NCBI GenBank assembly: GCA_022605405.1
Contig: JABYQQ010000028.1
Coordinates: 62,001 to 126,000, forward strand
Length of the DNA stretch: 64,000 nt
Direction: 5' to 3'
DNA from: Earliella scabrosa
Lineage: Eukaryota > Basidiomycota > Agaricomycetes > Polyporales > Polyporaceae
Made by a program: the position numbers and the translations under genes. Position 1 is the first letter of the stretch, and the number at the start of each line of letters is the position of its first letter. Positions 22,248-35,048 of this stretch are shown here, one piece after another. The notes beneath the pieces are model-generated. The model was not told the origin of the DNA. It made no database searches and saw nothing but the letters and a program-made list of their open reading frames with translations.

Positions 22248-22779
22248 CATCAGTAGAGTCAAAAAAGTCTGTCACCACTTAGATCTCTGCCACAGACCTA
22301 GCAGACTGATCAGGTATTAGCGCATACAGATATATCCACAGAAGTGCACAGAGGTCCAAAGACCTTGCAGAACATCAGAGTATTCAGTCTGCAAGAAATC
22401 AGATGATAGAGGTTGTAGAACATGCAGAGGGTTGTACAGAGATGTGATTGTCAGCAGACCAGCACGCAAATAACCATTTGGATATCCCACGCCAAGCTTT
22501 ACAGAAAGCAATTGTTGTATTCACGAAAGCATGACATGCGCAGCAGAACCAACAGGGATTAGAACTATCTGAAGAACTAAACCAATGACTATGCTAGAGC
22601 AGGGGAGACGAGAGGAGCGAGATGAGTGAGAGGAGCGAGAGGAAGGACTGGGCATGCAGGCATGCAGAGCATCCCGATCATCATGTACGTTAAGCGGAGG
22701 TCGTTATGTACGTGCAGCGTCGTTCCTGTACGCCGAGCATATGTACATTCATATGACGCTCTAATCTACGTGTCAGATG

Positions 22780-25700
22780 TTAGCAGGGTTCACATGCAGG
22801 AAATGCGAACTCACAATCAGTCAGGTCCTCGTCCATCTCAACGTCCGTGTCCTCAAGTGGGGGGCTGCTGCGATCAAATAGGTCTGGGGCCTGGAGGGCA
22901 TCGCCAGCTCGGTTCCTGGTGTGATACTTGGCAACGGTTGCGTGCTTAGTCGCCTTCCGAACAAGCTTCCGGAACTTCTCCTCGTTTCGAGCATAGCGCG
23001 CGACAGCTTTCCGGTACCATGACTCCGTGAGGTACGATACATTTGCTGCAGAGAACGCTTTCCCCGGTATGAACTTGCCTGTCTTGTACATTCCGAGGAC
23101 GTGCTGTACCTATACACAAGCATTGAGTGTTAACATCTAGACAGTCTCGTGACACTTACCGCCGTCGCCGCCAGGGACAGCGCCCCAACCGGAGGACCAT
23201 ACACGTATATCGCACCATCGGTGGCTGCAAGGTGAGTGCCGAAGGCCCCTAAGACATATCGGGACTGTAGGGAGCCCCGAGCACGCTCAGGCTGCAAACC
23301 GAAAGGGAATCTGCATCAGCTGAGAAGCGCATAGGTAGTTCAACGAACGTACATGACGATTGTCCGGTTTACCCCACAAGGCTTCACCACCGTCAGCGAG
23401 TGCCTGACGGACCCAGGTTTGAACTTGGGGCCGCTTGGGATTGGCACCGAAGAGCTCGAAGATCTTGTCATTGATGATGGAGACGACAGCGTTCGGGAAC
23501 CCAGATCGCCACTCGTAGATCTCCTGCTGTATCTGCGGACCTTGTGAGATACCGTCGTGTCGCGTACGCGGAGACATACCACTTTGTATAAGATATCCTG
23601 CTTCGTTAAATGATAGTCGGCTCGGGGACAGAGGTCATTGATGAGGTCTTGGCACAAGTTGAGGAGTTCGTCGCGACCGTGTTCTTGTGAGTTCCAAGGG
23701 TCAACTTTGGCGCCATAGTACTCGATGACTGTAGGGATGAGATCGTTGAAGAGGTACGGCTTGATGAAATCCGGAACGTTGGTTGCGGAGCGGGACTTAT
23801 CTTCGTCGACCTGAGTCCTGGGCTTTCGACGGCGCTTCAAGCCCGGTCTCGCGTCGCAGGTGGCTGCTTCGTCGTCAGTGACTTGCTCAATGGCGACCGT
23901 ATGCTGCGATGATAGGAGCTGTGAGTAGACTAGTTTCCGTAGGCTGATAATGACCATGCACCTTCTGCTTGTTTCGCTTGACGGTGGACAGCGCGTATTC
24001 CCGGCTAAAGGCGATATCAGAGTGCTGGAATCCGTCACGCTCGATGTCGGAGCCGTTAGGGTCGGCCATACGGCGTTCGAACCGGACTCGTGTACTTGCT
24101 CCTGATGACCTGGCTTGAGACGTCGACGAACGAGCCTGGGCGGCAGCTCGCGAGGATGCAGGTGTGGCGTTCGCAGGACGGCTGGAGGTGAGATGGCCGG
24201 AGACATGAGCGGGAGTCCTCGTAGTGGTTGCACGAGTGGAGGCTTGATGGAGAGGGGATGGGGATTGTTCCCGCACTCGGTCTTCCCAATTTGGCCTGAA
24301 GGCAGAGCCCTGGTTGCTGCGGCCTCGCTTGGGCACAGGCGCTCTGAATAAGAGTCACATTCAACGTGTTAGATAGGGTATTAGGGAATGGATACGCACA
24401 GAAAGGCCTCTGTTGGGTCGCGGGAGTGCTTCTTGAGTGTCGAGGGCGATATCAGGACGCGGTGCATCTGGATCTGCCCGCGGATTGCCGTGCGCTTGAT
24501 CTCCCGTTGTTCAGGCCGCGAGAGACGGTACTGGCGGTACTCATGTGAGGCCATGATTGCAGCGAATGGGGTAGCACGTACAGCCTGGGTCCCACCACCA
24601 ACGTCCTCCTCTGATTCGTCGTCGATGTCATCGATCTCGACGCTTGGGTGATAGTCGTGATCTGCGCGGTCCTCCGGGTCGCTCTCGACGATATGACGTG
24701 CGCGTTTCACTGTTGGGGCCCGTCGACGGACTGACTGCCCACTCGAGGATTGCTGGGTCGAGGACTGTAAGGAAAGAGGGTAGGGTGAGTCATAGCAAGT
24801 CACACAAAACATCGACACTCACCGCGTGACTGGACTGTCCGGGCTGGCCACGCTCAGAACGTCAGAATACACGATACGCACACGAGTGATACAAAAACTG
24901 TACCTTGGAAACTCGAGCCCTGTCCCTCTCCGTCTCCCGACGCAGCATGGACAGGAGTTGGGCGTGAGCCTCGTCCACACTGTCGTAATCCGATGCCGCC
25001 GCATCTTGCTGTCTCGCCGGACTGGCGTGAATAGCGGCGTCATCCTGTGCCCACTGAGCTTCATCGTCAGAAGACGCGCGCTGCTTGCCTTTGCCCCGCC
25101 GGCGTGTGCTTTCAGAGTCCAGATCGACGTCCACCTGGAGACAGTGAGACGTCGCGCGAGAACATGATAACGGCAAAGGCCAAGACGTACAAGTTCGGCA
25201 TCCGAGAAGATGTCGTCGATATTGGGTTGTACTTTGCCATGAGCGTAATCGCCGTCCTGGACGTACGCATCGGAGGAATCAAGGTTGGAACGGGTGAGAT
25301 GCGGGTGGGAGTCAAAGTCGATGTCGCCGGAGTCTGCGTTGGCGTCAGCGTTGGCGTCAGCGCCATCAGGTGTGTCCATATCGCCATAAGCGGCGCCGCG
25401 GCCGCTCAGAGGCTCACGACCATCGAGTGTACGCGAGGGGGAACGGCGAGGCTGGTCAAGAAGCGCAGTCTCCTCAGCCTGCATATTGAGCTGCTCGTCC
25501 TCCAGCTCCGCAATGGTCTTCAAGTCCCGTGCCAACTTAGCGGCCTTCTCGAGCTTCCCCTTCTGCTTTGCTTCCTTCTGGAGGCGCTTCTGTTGGGCTT
25601 CTGCGTGGATCTCGTCCTTGGTCCGCTTGTGGAGTCCAAGAGCGTGCGCCGGTCGGGACGTCTGCGTGCTTGCGCGTGTGCCATATCGTCGCGCTGGAGG

Positions 25701-25862
25701 TTGACTAGCCTGAGGTGCGTCCTCTATTGACAGAACAATGTGAGTTTGGTATGAAGGGGCACCCTAGCCTGAGCGAGACGATAACATACCGTGAAACTCT
25801 GATTCTTCGACTGCTGTCTTGTCTCTGACTTGAGATGAGGCTGCGCCACGTCGACCAGTCAT
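22780..25862 (-). CDS. accessory gene of the Plavaka transposon, basic/acidic multidomain protein of unknown function
   Basis: ATG at 25,862 (MTGRRGAASSQVRDKTAVEE), donor GTATGT after ESEFH. The second exon has the basic start ARRYGTRASTQTSRPAHALG and LHKRTKDEIHAEAQQKRLQK, a Lys-rich helical segment, then acidic linkers to about 24,820. About 24,818-23,960: a Ser/Arg-rich region including FAAIMASHEYRQYRLSRPEQ and REIKRTAIRGQIQMHRVLIS. About 23,900-23,590: GLKRRRKPRTQVDEDKSRSA then FIKPYLFNDLIPTVIEYYGA, DLINDLCPRADYHLTKQD. About 23,545-23,340: EIYEWRSGFPNAVVSIINDK and ALWGKPDNRHV. About 23,290-22,780: GSLQSRYVLGAFGTHLAATD, MYKTGKFIPGKAFSAANVSY, ending in an acidic tail. The ALGLHKRTK segment and the FIKPYLFNDLIPT block recur, as far as I remember, in Agaricomycete proteins beside such transposons. 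Likely a nuclear partner of the transposase (inference). No frameshift seen by eye. Confidence 0.7.
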
Positions 25863-26205
25863 TGCAGACTCGACTGCGGCGAGCAGTGGGCGTTAGGGAT
25901 TCGACGAGGAGGAGGAGGAGGAGGAGGAGGAGGAGGAGGGAGATTGATTATTGAGTGAGTAGGGTAAATGGAAGTGCAGCGAATGTGAGTAGTTGGGCTG
26001 AGAGCGACAATGTGCCAGCGATTGGCTGGCGGTGTAGTTTGTGGATTAGAAAGAGGGTGTGGCACGGGCGCCGGCGTACGCACGCTGGGCCTCAACCGAG
26101 CAGTTTCTCACCTTGCCCTCACGAGTCACTGACGATTTGAGTCTTTTGGACGTACTACATCCGTCTATCCTTTGCGTCCTCTCTCCTGCTCGACTTTCAT
26201 TCATC
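25863..26205. promoter_or_regulatory. divergent intergenic region with GAG microsatellite
   Basis: 343 bp separate the start codons of the two Plavaka genes and must hold both promoters. Contains a (GAG)n tract at about 25,906-25,940 and no clear TATA box on either side. Confidence 0.55.
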
Positions 26206-29200
26206 ATGGCCCGGTTCTGCTCAGCTTGTCAGCGAAGTTTTCCGACACAGCGCGGTTTCATGAAGCACAACACCTCGTACCACCGCTTCCCGAAGCCTAG
26301 GGTTCGTCGAACTACAGTTGAATACCACCCGCACTTGACTGGTGCGTGTCTCATAGTGATCTGCAACTGTGTATTCCAGTGCTGATGAGTTTTGCTGCAT
26401 AGCCCGGCCGTGTGATTCCAAAGGCCGTTTCCTCGACGATCCTCATGCCGACCCTCCACTTCGTGATCAACACGAAGACTTCACCCCATTCGCCGACCGT
26501 CCAAGCTTCGAGTGCGCGGAGCTCCTGTTCGAGAAGATGTCGGCCTCTCAAGGAGACGTCGATGAGCTGTTCAACATCCTGCGGGCGAAAAATATCCTTG
26601 ACGGACATGAAGATTCGGAGCCCATCTTCCGCTCACATGCCCACATGCTCGATACGATCGACGATATCAAGCTGGGGGCGACATCGTGGACAACATTCTC
26701 CGTCCGCTGGAATGGACCGGTCACCGCAGACTCCCCTTCATGGAAGCGGCAACGGTTCATCGTTCACACCCGCGATCCCCTCGCTGTCATGAAAGCTATG
26801 TGCGCTAGTGCTGACTTCAACGGGTCATGGCAAACCAGACCCTTCAAGGAGTTCAACGAGAACGGTACGCGAGTATTCACGGATATTATGTCGGCGCATT
26901 GGGCTTGGAAGCAGGCGGTGAGTCGTTGTCAGTGTTGTTGGACGTCCGATCCCATCCTCACATGCTGTCTAGGACCTGATCTCGGAAGATCCTAGTACCC
27001 ATGGGGCCATGTTCACGCCCTTCTGCCTGGCCGCCGACAAGACAACCGTCTCCGTCGCCACGGGGAATCAAGAATATCATCCGTTGTACATAATGTCGGG
27101 CAATGTCACCAACGAGATGCGTCGTGCTCATCGCGATGCTGTGGTTCCCCTTGCTTTTCTAGCTATTCCCAAAGGTCTGTAGTCGTCTACTGTGCTCTAC
27201 TAGCTGCTGGGGAAGCACTGACAGTCAATTAGCGGAACGCGACTCCCAAGACGACGAGGAATTTCGAGTCTTCAAGAAGCAAATATATCACGAGTCAATC
27301 CGCCACATTCTCGAGCCCCTGCGTCCAGGGATGACTCGACCCGAGACGATGCTCTGTCCCGATGGGCACTACCGCCGTTCCATATTCGGCATCGGTCCCA
27401 TCATCGCCGACTACATCGAGCAAGTCTACCTGTCTGGTATTGTGCAAGGCTGGTGTCCCAAGTGAGTGGTTTCACTCGCGTGATCTATCAATGCTTTTAC
27501 TCACGGTTCGACAACAGATGCCAGGCCGATCCGACCGAACTTGAGATGGAGGGAGTACCGCGATTTCGAGCTCACACCTGCAAGCTCTGGGAGGTGTTGA
27601 GCGATGATCCAGGAACTCTGTGGGATGTGTTTGGAATGGTGAACGACGTCACGGTGCGTCAAGTATGGGGATATCCGGATCTCAATGACTGATATCGTGG
27701 TCTCTAGCCGTTCACATTCTACTTTCCAAGGGCTGATATACACGAGCTCTTGACGCCAGACATTCTACATCAACTAGTCAAAGGCACATTCAAGGATCAT
27801 TTGGTTGCCTGGGTTGAAGAGTATATTCGTATAACGGCAGATAGCGAGGCTGAGGCGCAGAGAATCCTCGACGACATTGACCGAAGGTGCGGCATACGCC
27901 ATGGGTCTTGCAGACGCAGCTGACATGTGGACTCAAACAGGATTGCGGCGTCACCGTCCTTTCCCGGACTTCGTCGCTTCCCGCATGGGAGAAACTTCAA
28001 GCAATGGACCGGCAACGATTCTAAGGCGTTGATGAAGGTATAGTTGCTGTGCTGCACTGCCATGCTCGATCCGTTCGTTCTAACACACTCTCAGGTCTTT
28101 GTTCCTGCCCTGTCCGGATACGTTCCTGACTCGGTCATACGATGCCTCGTGGCATTCCTCGACTTCGCCTACATCGCCCGCCGTTCATCGCATGACACCC
28201 AGTCTCTCGCCGCGATGGAGGCAGCCTTACAACGATTCCATGATCTACGCGCCGTCTTCATTGATGCAGGTGTGCGTCCGGACGGCTTCTCGCTGCCACG
28301 GCAGCACGCACTCGTTCATTGGATCCGTATGATCAAACTCTTCGGCTCTCCTAACGGCGTCTGCACCTCCATCTCTGAATCGAAACACATACATGCTGTG
28401 AAGCGGCCGTGGCGTGGATCGAACCGGAACAAGCCACTTATCCAAATGCTCCGGACGAACACCAGATTGAGCAAGCTTGCAGCGGCGAGGGTCGAGTTTG
28501 GTCGTCGGGGCATGTTGTGCGACAAGATCATGACGTATGCATGGCGTAAGGTGCGCGCCATTATATTCACGATGTCTTCTCTATCCAAGAGACTTATGAG
28601 TCCTCAGGCCGGACTCGCCGGGAACTCGACTGCTGAGCACGCCTATAACATCGCCGGAGGTGCCATGCACCACGATGTTGCCGCGGTTGCAGGGCCACGT
28701 GTCCAGTCGATGGTTATACTACCGCAGGGGCACGGTATGCGGTTGCTTTTACTGTTCTGATACACTTTCTAACAACAGTAACTCTGTAGCATTCAAGAAG
28801 CGCATTTCCTTGGTCGCGCAGAGGCTACACTCGCCTAAGCTGCATGAGCTCCTGCGACGCTTCTTGCGCGAAGAGCTCTATCCGGGCTTTGACGAGCCAG
28901 ATCAGCTCGTGCCTCTTGGAGATTGCCCTGAGCTTGCGCCGCACACTCTTGTCGCAGTACATCACAGTGCGACTGCTGTATTCCACGCACCCAGCGAGGA
29001 CTGTGGACCTGGCGGGATGCACTCCGAGATTGTCCGGTGCTCGCCGAGATGGTTCAAACAGGAGCCCCGTTATGACACAGTTCTTGTTCAGATTGGTGAC
29101 GGCGATCAGATGTCGAGCTTGACCGTGGCTCGAGTACGTTCATTTCTATCATTCCCGCATCACATCACTATGTACGAGTGTGCACTTGTCGAGTGGTTTG

Positions 29201-29445
29201 AGTTTGTTGATCAGCATCCCGATCCTGTGACTGGCATGTGGATGGTCAAGCCAGAAATGGCTGGCAATCGTCGCGCGGTTGGTGTGATATCAGTTGACTC
29301 CATTGTTCGTTCCTGTCATCTTCTCCCAGTTTGCGGTAGAACTCGTATCCCTTCCACGTTCCACTTTTCAAAGACTCTAGATGCATTCCGACGATACTTG
29401 GTAAATGTTTACGCTGATTATCATACACATGAATTGCTCAAATAG
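26206..29445 (+). CDS. Plavaka transposase, apparently intact, about ten exons
   Basis: ATG at 26,206 starts an N-terminal C2H2-like finger ([20 protein letters not shown], then His). Exons joined by short GT-AG introns carry family blocks: a helical region with [37 protein letters not shown] followed by [11 protein letters not shown] (the counterpart of PVILSSDKTQLS...YPVYLSIGNI); [20 protein letters not shown] and [28 protein letters not shown]; a [20 protein letters not shown] block; the Trp/His-rich helical part; and the C-terminal module with [20 protein letters not shown] and [10 protein letters not shown], ending TAG 29,443-29,445. Introns at about 26,340-26,402, 26,918-26,973, 27,175-27,232, 27,461-27,518, 27,653-27,706, 27,887-27,940, 28,038-28,094 and 28,735-28,790. 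No in-frame stop noticed in exons. It would cut and paste the 7.4-kb element; accessory gene upstream in opposite orientation. Confidence 0.85.
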
Positions 29446-29669
29446 AATTGATTTCTCTCTCCGAGTTTGAGACTGCCCGGTGCCGTGTTGGACCCGAGTG
29501 CGTTCTTGTGGCCTCTGTGGCATCGGGCCATCTATAGAACCTGCACTCTGGTGTATCTGATCTCCTGTTGCTCTGATATACTCTGTGAACTCTTCAGAAA
29601 TCTGCAAACCCCTTATATTGAAACTCAGAGACTACAGGGCACTCAGACATTTTCAACTCTACTGATGAT

Positions 29670-29822
29670 GACGAGGACCCGGGGTCACACATAGTTGGAG
29701 ATCTTGGTGTCGCAGTCGGTATGTGCCTACGCGTATCATTACTAGCTATTGCTGATGATCCTCCTCAGCTCTGGAAGGTCTCATAGTGATCAACTTTTGC
29801 GGTCTACGTTTCCACGGAGGCT
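29670..29822 (+). pseudogene. TET/JBP-like dioxygenase, middle piece
   Basis: Two exons, 29,670-29,718 and 29,769-29,822, separated by a 50-nt GT-AG intron. They encode DEDPGSHIVGDLGVAV and ALEGLIVINFCGLRFHGGY. This matches the TET/JBP pattern in which a PGxF...LGVYV strand is followed by a GLRxHGG loop. The His in LRFHGG would be the distal iron ligand. The piece joins in frame to the 5' piece at the AT target site and is cut at 29,824 by the next insertion inside the Tyr codon region. Confidence 0.8.
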
Positions 29823-30439
29823 ATCATCAGGAAAAACCTCCCACGCCAATATGTGTGAATTGATCAAATTTCATCCAATGTCGACAATTCGCGTCCATTT
29901 GATACAAATCTGTAGCCTTTTGTAGTCAAATCTCGGCCCATTACAATGACATGAAGTGCTACTCAATACATGAACGGACTTCGCGTGTTCTTACGGCCAC
30001 AAGCCCTGCTTGAGAGACTCGGAGTTGCGAGACAGATGGGCGCTTTGTTGCTTGTATCAGGCGCTTAAGACACGGGAACATGCCGGCGGAGTTTGAATGA
30101 TGCCACGTCATCTGCGCTCTCGCGTCTTGCTTGTTCCAAACTCTCTCAGCCTCTCTCCCTTCATCGACGGTCCCTTGTATGTGCCCCAGATGAGCTGTCT
30201 GCTGGTCGTCGTCTTGCCTTCTCGCCCGCCCATGTCCACATGTGCTCTGTCGTACCCTCCGCTACCATCCGCACCCTCGGTCTGCCATCTGGACCACTGG
30301 CATTCGATATGTACGTCCTGTTTCTGCGCTGTCTGCCATAATGTTGTCTCCAATACGACCTCACGCTCAGCCGCAGCCCTTTGACTTGAGGATTGCAACC
30401 GGTGCAAATCCTCAGAGGTCTGTCCAGCCACCACCGCCC

Positions 30440-30923
30440 ACCGCGACCATGCATCAGCGGTGCGGCGATGTTGCCACACACGACCGCTCACCTGGAAGAT
30501 GAGATGCGCAACACTTGACGTCTGCCTGCATTCGCGTACGCCCTCTCTCTCGCTCGTCCAACCCTCTCGCCTTTCCGCCCTTCCTTCCTCTTGTTCGTCA
30601 ACCCTATCCCCCACCTTCCTGCTCGTCCACGTGTTGCCCATCCGCCTTCTCGCTCGACCGCTCTCTGCTCACCCGTCCGCGTCCGCCCTATCATCCGTCC
30701 GTCCTTTTGCTCGTCCGCCGCCCTCCCGCTCGTCCACGCTCCGCCGTCTTGCCCGTGCTCTCACTCTCCACCTCGGGGTTCACCCGTCTCCTTGCTTGCC
30801 CTCTTACTCGTCTCCGCCCTTCGCTTCGTCCACTGGTCTTCACCTGCTGCCCCGACGGGTGCCCACCTCTGCTCTCGAGCGCTTGTTCATCCAACTCCTC
30901 GTCTGCCCTCACGCTCATGCATC
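30440..30923. repeat. pyrimidine-rich low-complexity tract
   Basis: The plus strand is strongly C/T-biased with recurring CTCGTCC, CCGCCC and CTCGTC words. It continues after the nested insertion at 38,290-38,600. The long open frames here in several frames are by-products of composition, not genes. Confidence 0.8.
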
Positions 30924-31402
30924 GTCTGACCACCTGTAGTTTCCAGATTTGTATTACAAAACACCACAGATGTGGTGAAAGTGTTGTGTATTTCGTGGGG
31001 GTGTTTTGTACAACCCTCCCCCTTTGTAATATGGCTAGCAGTGTTGTAAAACACCGTAGTACAATAGTATTGTATAATCCCCTGTAAATCAGATGCAGTT
31101 CTTGTATATCCATTGTAAAACTGACTTATGTCAGCCTAGAGATGTGCACGAGTGCCGACCACCCATGAATGTGCATGGGTACCCGCCTCTTATTACCCAC
31201 AGGTGTCCCATCCACGGATACGGATCATCCGTTTCCCACGGATGGCAACGGATGTGGGTGACAGTCTCCACAGTGACACAGGTACCTGCGGGTAGTAGGT
31301 ACTTATTCCAAGTCATAATACCAGCATATGACGACTGAGAACCACTATATCATTGTAATACACACAAAGTACACGACAAGAAACAAACATATGCTAGACT
31401 AC

Positions 31403-34299
31403 TTAGTCGTCGACCACAATTGGCGCATCAGCGCTCGGCATCACGGCAACCGTCACAGCGGCTGACTGCGACACCTCACCACCGTCGTTGGAGACCTTCT
31501 TGCGCTTGTTCTTTGCGTCGAACAGCGCAATCAGATTCTCCTCCGAGACCAGCCCTGGGACCTTTGTCCATGAGCTGAGAACAGTGGCTGCTCGCACGGA
31601 TGCATCAGAGAGGTTGTGGCGCAACTTCGAGACCGTGAGTCCACTGCGCGAGAACACCCGCTCCACATCAACAGAAGCCGCTGCGAAAGGTAAAGTCAGC
31701 ATGCACGAGGGCAATAGTACAACGAGGCGGAACAACGCACCAGGACAGGATAGGATGTCTAGGGCCATCCGCGCCAATGGGTTCTTACCGTCATCGAGCG
31801 CGTGCCAGTACTTGATGGGATCGGTAACGCGAGGGATTGGCGGCGAGAGGAAATACTCCTCCAACGCATCAATCTCGCTATCGTCGGCGCTGCCGTCCAT
31901 GCTTGAGAAGAACGTCCCCTGCAACAGATATCAGTACTGTACAAATGATGAGTGCACATGGCGCGTACCTGAGATTCAGAGAGCTCCGGTTGGACAGACG
32001 ACGCTGGCTTGTAGCGCTCCCACTCGGTGCGGAGCAGGTCCATGGCTGTGTCGATCCACTCCTGCGGCCAGAGCTCCTTGCGAAAGTACGACTTCTTCAC
32101 CCTCGGGTTCATGACTAGTAGCACAGCGGCGTCAGAGACTCAGAGAATCCAAGTGAGTCGAAAGCGAGCGGGGACTTACGGGGAGCACACCGATACAGAA
32201 TCGAGTCGTCGGTCTTTGCATAGTACTTATTGAGCATCGTGCGCCCGAGGCTTGCGGCCGCGCGAACAATGGGGCGAAGCCTCGCGTTCTCGGACCTCTC
32301 CTTGAGCATGTGCTCCAGAAGGTCAATCATTTGGATGACTTCGTGGAGTAATGGACGGCCCGACTGGGACATCCGTTCGGTCGCCTCGAGGAAAGGCTTG
32401 ACAGAGGGCGGTGAGCAAATGGGTATGGACAAGCAAGGGTACTCGGACGTACCTCGAGAATGGGAAGAAGTTGGAGGAGCACGTCCCACTCAGCGTTGCT
32501 CAGCTTGAATCGCTCGAGCTGAGCGCTCCGCGACGTGTTGTGGCGAGGTTGGACCACGAGCTTGTCCAGGGCCTTGCGTAGGTAGACCGCACGCTTCAGC
32601 ATCATGGTGACGCTGTTCCAGCGTGTGGGCACGCAGCGGACGACCTTCTTCGCTTTGATGCCATTTGCGTGGCACAGGTCGGCAAGGTCATCGGTGAGAA
32701 CTGGGCTATGAAAGATGCGCTTGACGAGACCCTGGAGCTGCAACGAAAGCGTGTTAGTGTGCATCACCAAAACGACCAGGAGCTCACCTTGGTCAAAGCA
32801 TTGCGCGCGAACTTGCGATCGTTATCGGATAGACCATACGCGCCCTTCGCCGCTGCGGCGACCTCCTCGACAACAGCTGCGTCGTGCATCGCCTGTCCCA
32901 TGTCGAGTTCCTCCTCATCTTCATCTTGCTCCTGCTCCTGTTCTTCGTCCTCGCTCTCCTCCGCATCTTCGTCATCGCTGGCACCATCTGACAGTTGGAC
33001 GTGGTTGAGCGCAGCCAACGTCGACCGGCTGGGCTTACTAAATGGCTGTAGTATGGCCTAGAAACGCATATCAGCCGGAAGCACTGGTCGTACGGAACAT
33101 GACTTGACGCACCTTAACCACAAGATTGATGATATGACACATGCAACGTACGCGCGTGTGCTCGCCTGCCGGGCCATCGAGAAGGGGCCCAAGTGCCGAG
33201 ATCATGGTATCATTGTTGGACGCGTTGTCCGCAACGAGACCATAGACCTGGTTTGAAGTCAGCTCGTGCAACTCTGAGGCAGTAAGTGAACAGCGCATAC
33301 CTTGTCCATGATACCGTAGTCCATGAGGCACTTATGGAGCTGATCGGCGAGGTATAACCCCGTGTGTCCCTTGCGCAGCCTAATCAGAGCGTCGTCAGCA
33401 CACACATTCAATAACGGTGGAGGCGGACATACCAGATGTAGTCAAGGACGAAGCTCAGGAGCTCACCGTCCTGCTCGAACACCACAACAACTCCAAGGAA
33501 GGACAAGACGTTTGGTGAAGTCCAACCGTCGAACTGGATGTGGATCGTGGCGCGCTGTCTCTGAAGGAAGGCAGCGACGTCTTTCTTCACGACGTTGAAG
33601 ATCTCGGTTATGTCACGCGAGACGGTCGTCCGAGACGGGATGTCCACCTGTGCGTACAGCATCTTGAATATTTCCTGAAGGGGCTCGTCCTCGACGATCT
33701 TGAACGGGCGATGACAGGTCGACACCCATTTGGAGATGAGATAGCGGAATTTGCCCTTGGAGTATGTCGAGCCATGCGCGAAGTGGGCGATCGACTTCTT
33801 CCCTTTCACCACCTCGGGGTTGCATGCCTTGACGTGCGTGTTCAGGTTGCTGGTCGATGGGTCTGTCCGACGGCGCGTGAGAGTGACATCGGGATGCCTA
33901 GCATGGTCAGAAGGACATTCAGATGAGTGAACACGCAGCAATGGATCATAGATACATACTTTTTGCAACGGAACTTGTATGACACGACTCCTGTATCTCC
34001 AATCTCTATCTCCGGCGGCATGACGAAGTGGCTGTAGACTTCAGCCGTCCACAACCGCATCTGGGTCTCTGCAGCCATCGAGCATAAGGCATTAGCGAGG
34101 AAGTGATAGTGCAGTCACTGTCGAAGTACTTACCGAGAACCTCCTCGGGAGTCTTGTTGGCGGTGTCAAACCGCTCATCGAACGTGCAAGGCCGCTTGGT
34201 CGTGTTGGACGCGGACACGGTGGCGACCGCTGCCCCTTCAGTGTCCGAAGGGTTGGGAGAAGGTGTCGGAGAGTGGGCTGCCTTGCGCTTGCGAGCCAT
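31403..34299 (-). CDS. hAT-family transposase, apparently intact, multi-exon
   Basis: ATG at 34,297-34,299 (MARKRKAAHSPTPSPNPSDT). Exons joined by short GT-AG introns encode: a BED-type finger region (VVSYKFRCKK, then STSNLNTHVKAC, about 33,990-33,800); FAHGSTYSKGKFRYLISKWV; the first catalytic-type Asp in IHIQFDGWTSPNV (about 33,540); VCGLVADNASNNDTMISALG (second Asp region, about 33,240); VRCMCHIINLVVK; an acidic insert at about 32,990-32,900; KKVVRCVPTRWNSVTMMLKR (about 32,640); and the C-terminal dimerisation domain with DPIKYWHALDD and AASVDVERVFSRSG (about 31,830-31,650). Stop at 31,403. These are the conserved hAT blocks in order. No frame break noticed. It would bind the 16-bp termini and cut and paste this element; it could also act on hAT MITEs only if their ends matched, and the MITEs here have different ends. 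Confidence 0.88.
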
Positions 34300-35048
34300 G
34301 GACGTACGAGATGAATAGCGTAGAGCGGGTGTGGGAGGCTGGTAGAAGCAGAGGTGACTTGAGACAACCACTGGGTGAGAGTGGCCATGGTTTAAATATC
34401 CAGGGGTGTGCTTGTCGGATGAGCTCCGAGGCTTTGTTGAAAGCCGGTCAGTGCGCAGAGGGGAGAGTAGAGGTGATAGAACAAGTCAGAGTCAAAGACG
34501 TGACCCACGTGTGGGTGGAGGCGCGTCGAAAGGCCATGGGCGCCTATTTGGTCGTGGGAGGGCTGCAGCTCTCTCTGGCGCCGCTATTGCACCTCTCTCT
34601 TTACTTCTTTATGTCGATTGTCCTCACCGATCCCAGCACCACAAGGCCTTTGGGCAGCAAGCTAGCGGAACCAAAGCGCATAGCATCTTGGTCGGCAGCA
34701 TTCTCGACTACAGCTCTCGCCTCGGCTACAGCTCTCGCCCACACGCATTGGCCGTCCTCGCATGCGACGATCGTGCCTCTGCACGCTGATTTCGACGGAG
34801 ACTCTGGGCTTTATTCACCCCAGCTTGTGGCCCAGCACGCGCAACTGGGAACCTCAGGTATGTCATCCGACTGTTCCCTTTTGCTTTAGACCAATATGCG
34901 ACCCATCGCCCTGATCAGGCTATGACTGTGCCACGCCCTGCACCCTCGACTGTATGGCCACACCGTCGACCAGACGTTCGAGGCGAAGCCGATATGGTGA
35001 GTCCTATATAAAGCCTCCCGATGCCGGTCATGTTCAACAGATCTTGAC

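Larger units (their letters stand above)
22248..29667. mobile_element. Plavaka DNA transposon (7.42 kb), two genes, apparently complete
   Basis: Termini CATCAGTAGAGTCAAAAAAG (left) and, complemented from the right, CATCAGTAGAGTTGAAAATG. Flanked by AT at 22,246-22,247 and 29,668-29,669. Removing the element with one AT restores a continuous reading frame of the TET/JBP-like gene (GDIAD into DEDPGSHIVG). Carries a divergent pair: an accessory gene (22,780-25,862, minus) and a Plavaka transposase (26,206-29,445, plus). CACTA-like transposons usually have short (2-3 bp) TSDs, which fits. Candidate autonomous element. Confidence 0.88.

Noticed and set aside
30440..30940. Several long overlapping open frames in the C/T-rich tract
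   Set aside because: Low-complexity sequence gives open frames in all phases; products are Pro/Ser/Arg/Leu strings with no domain.
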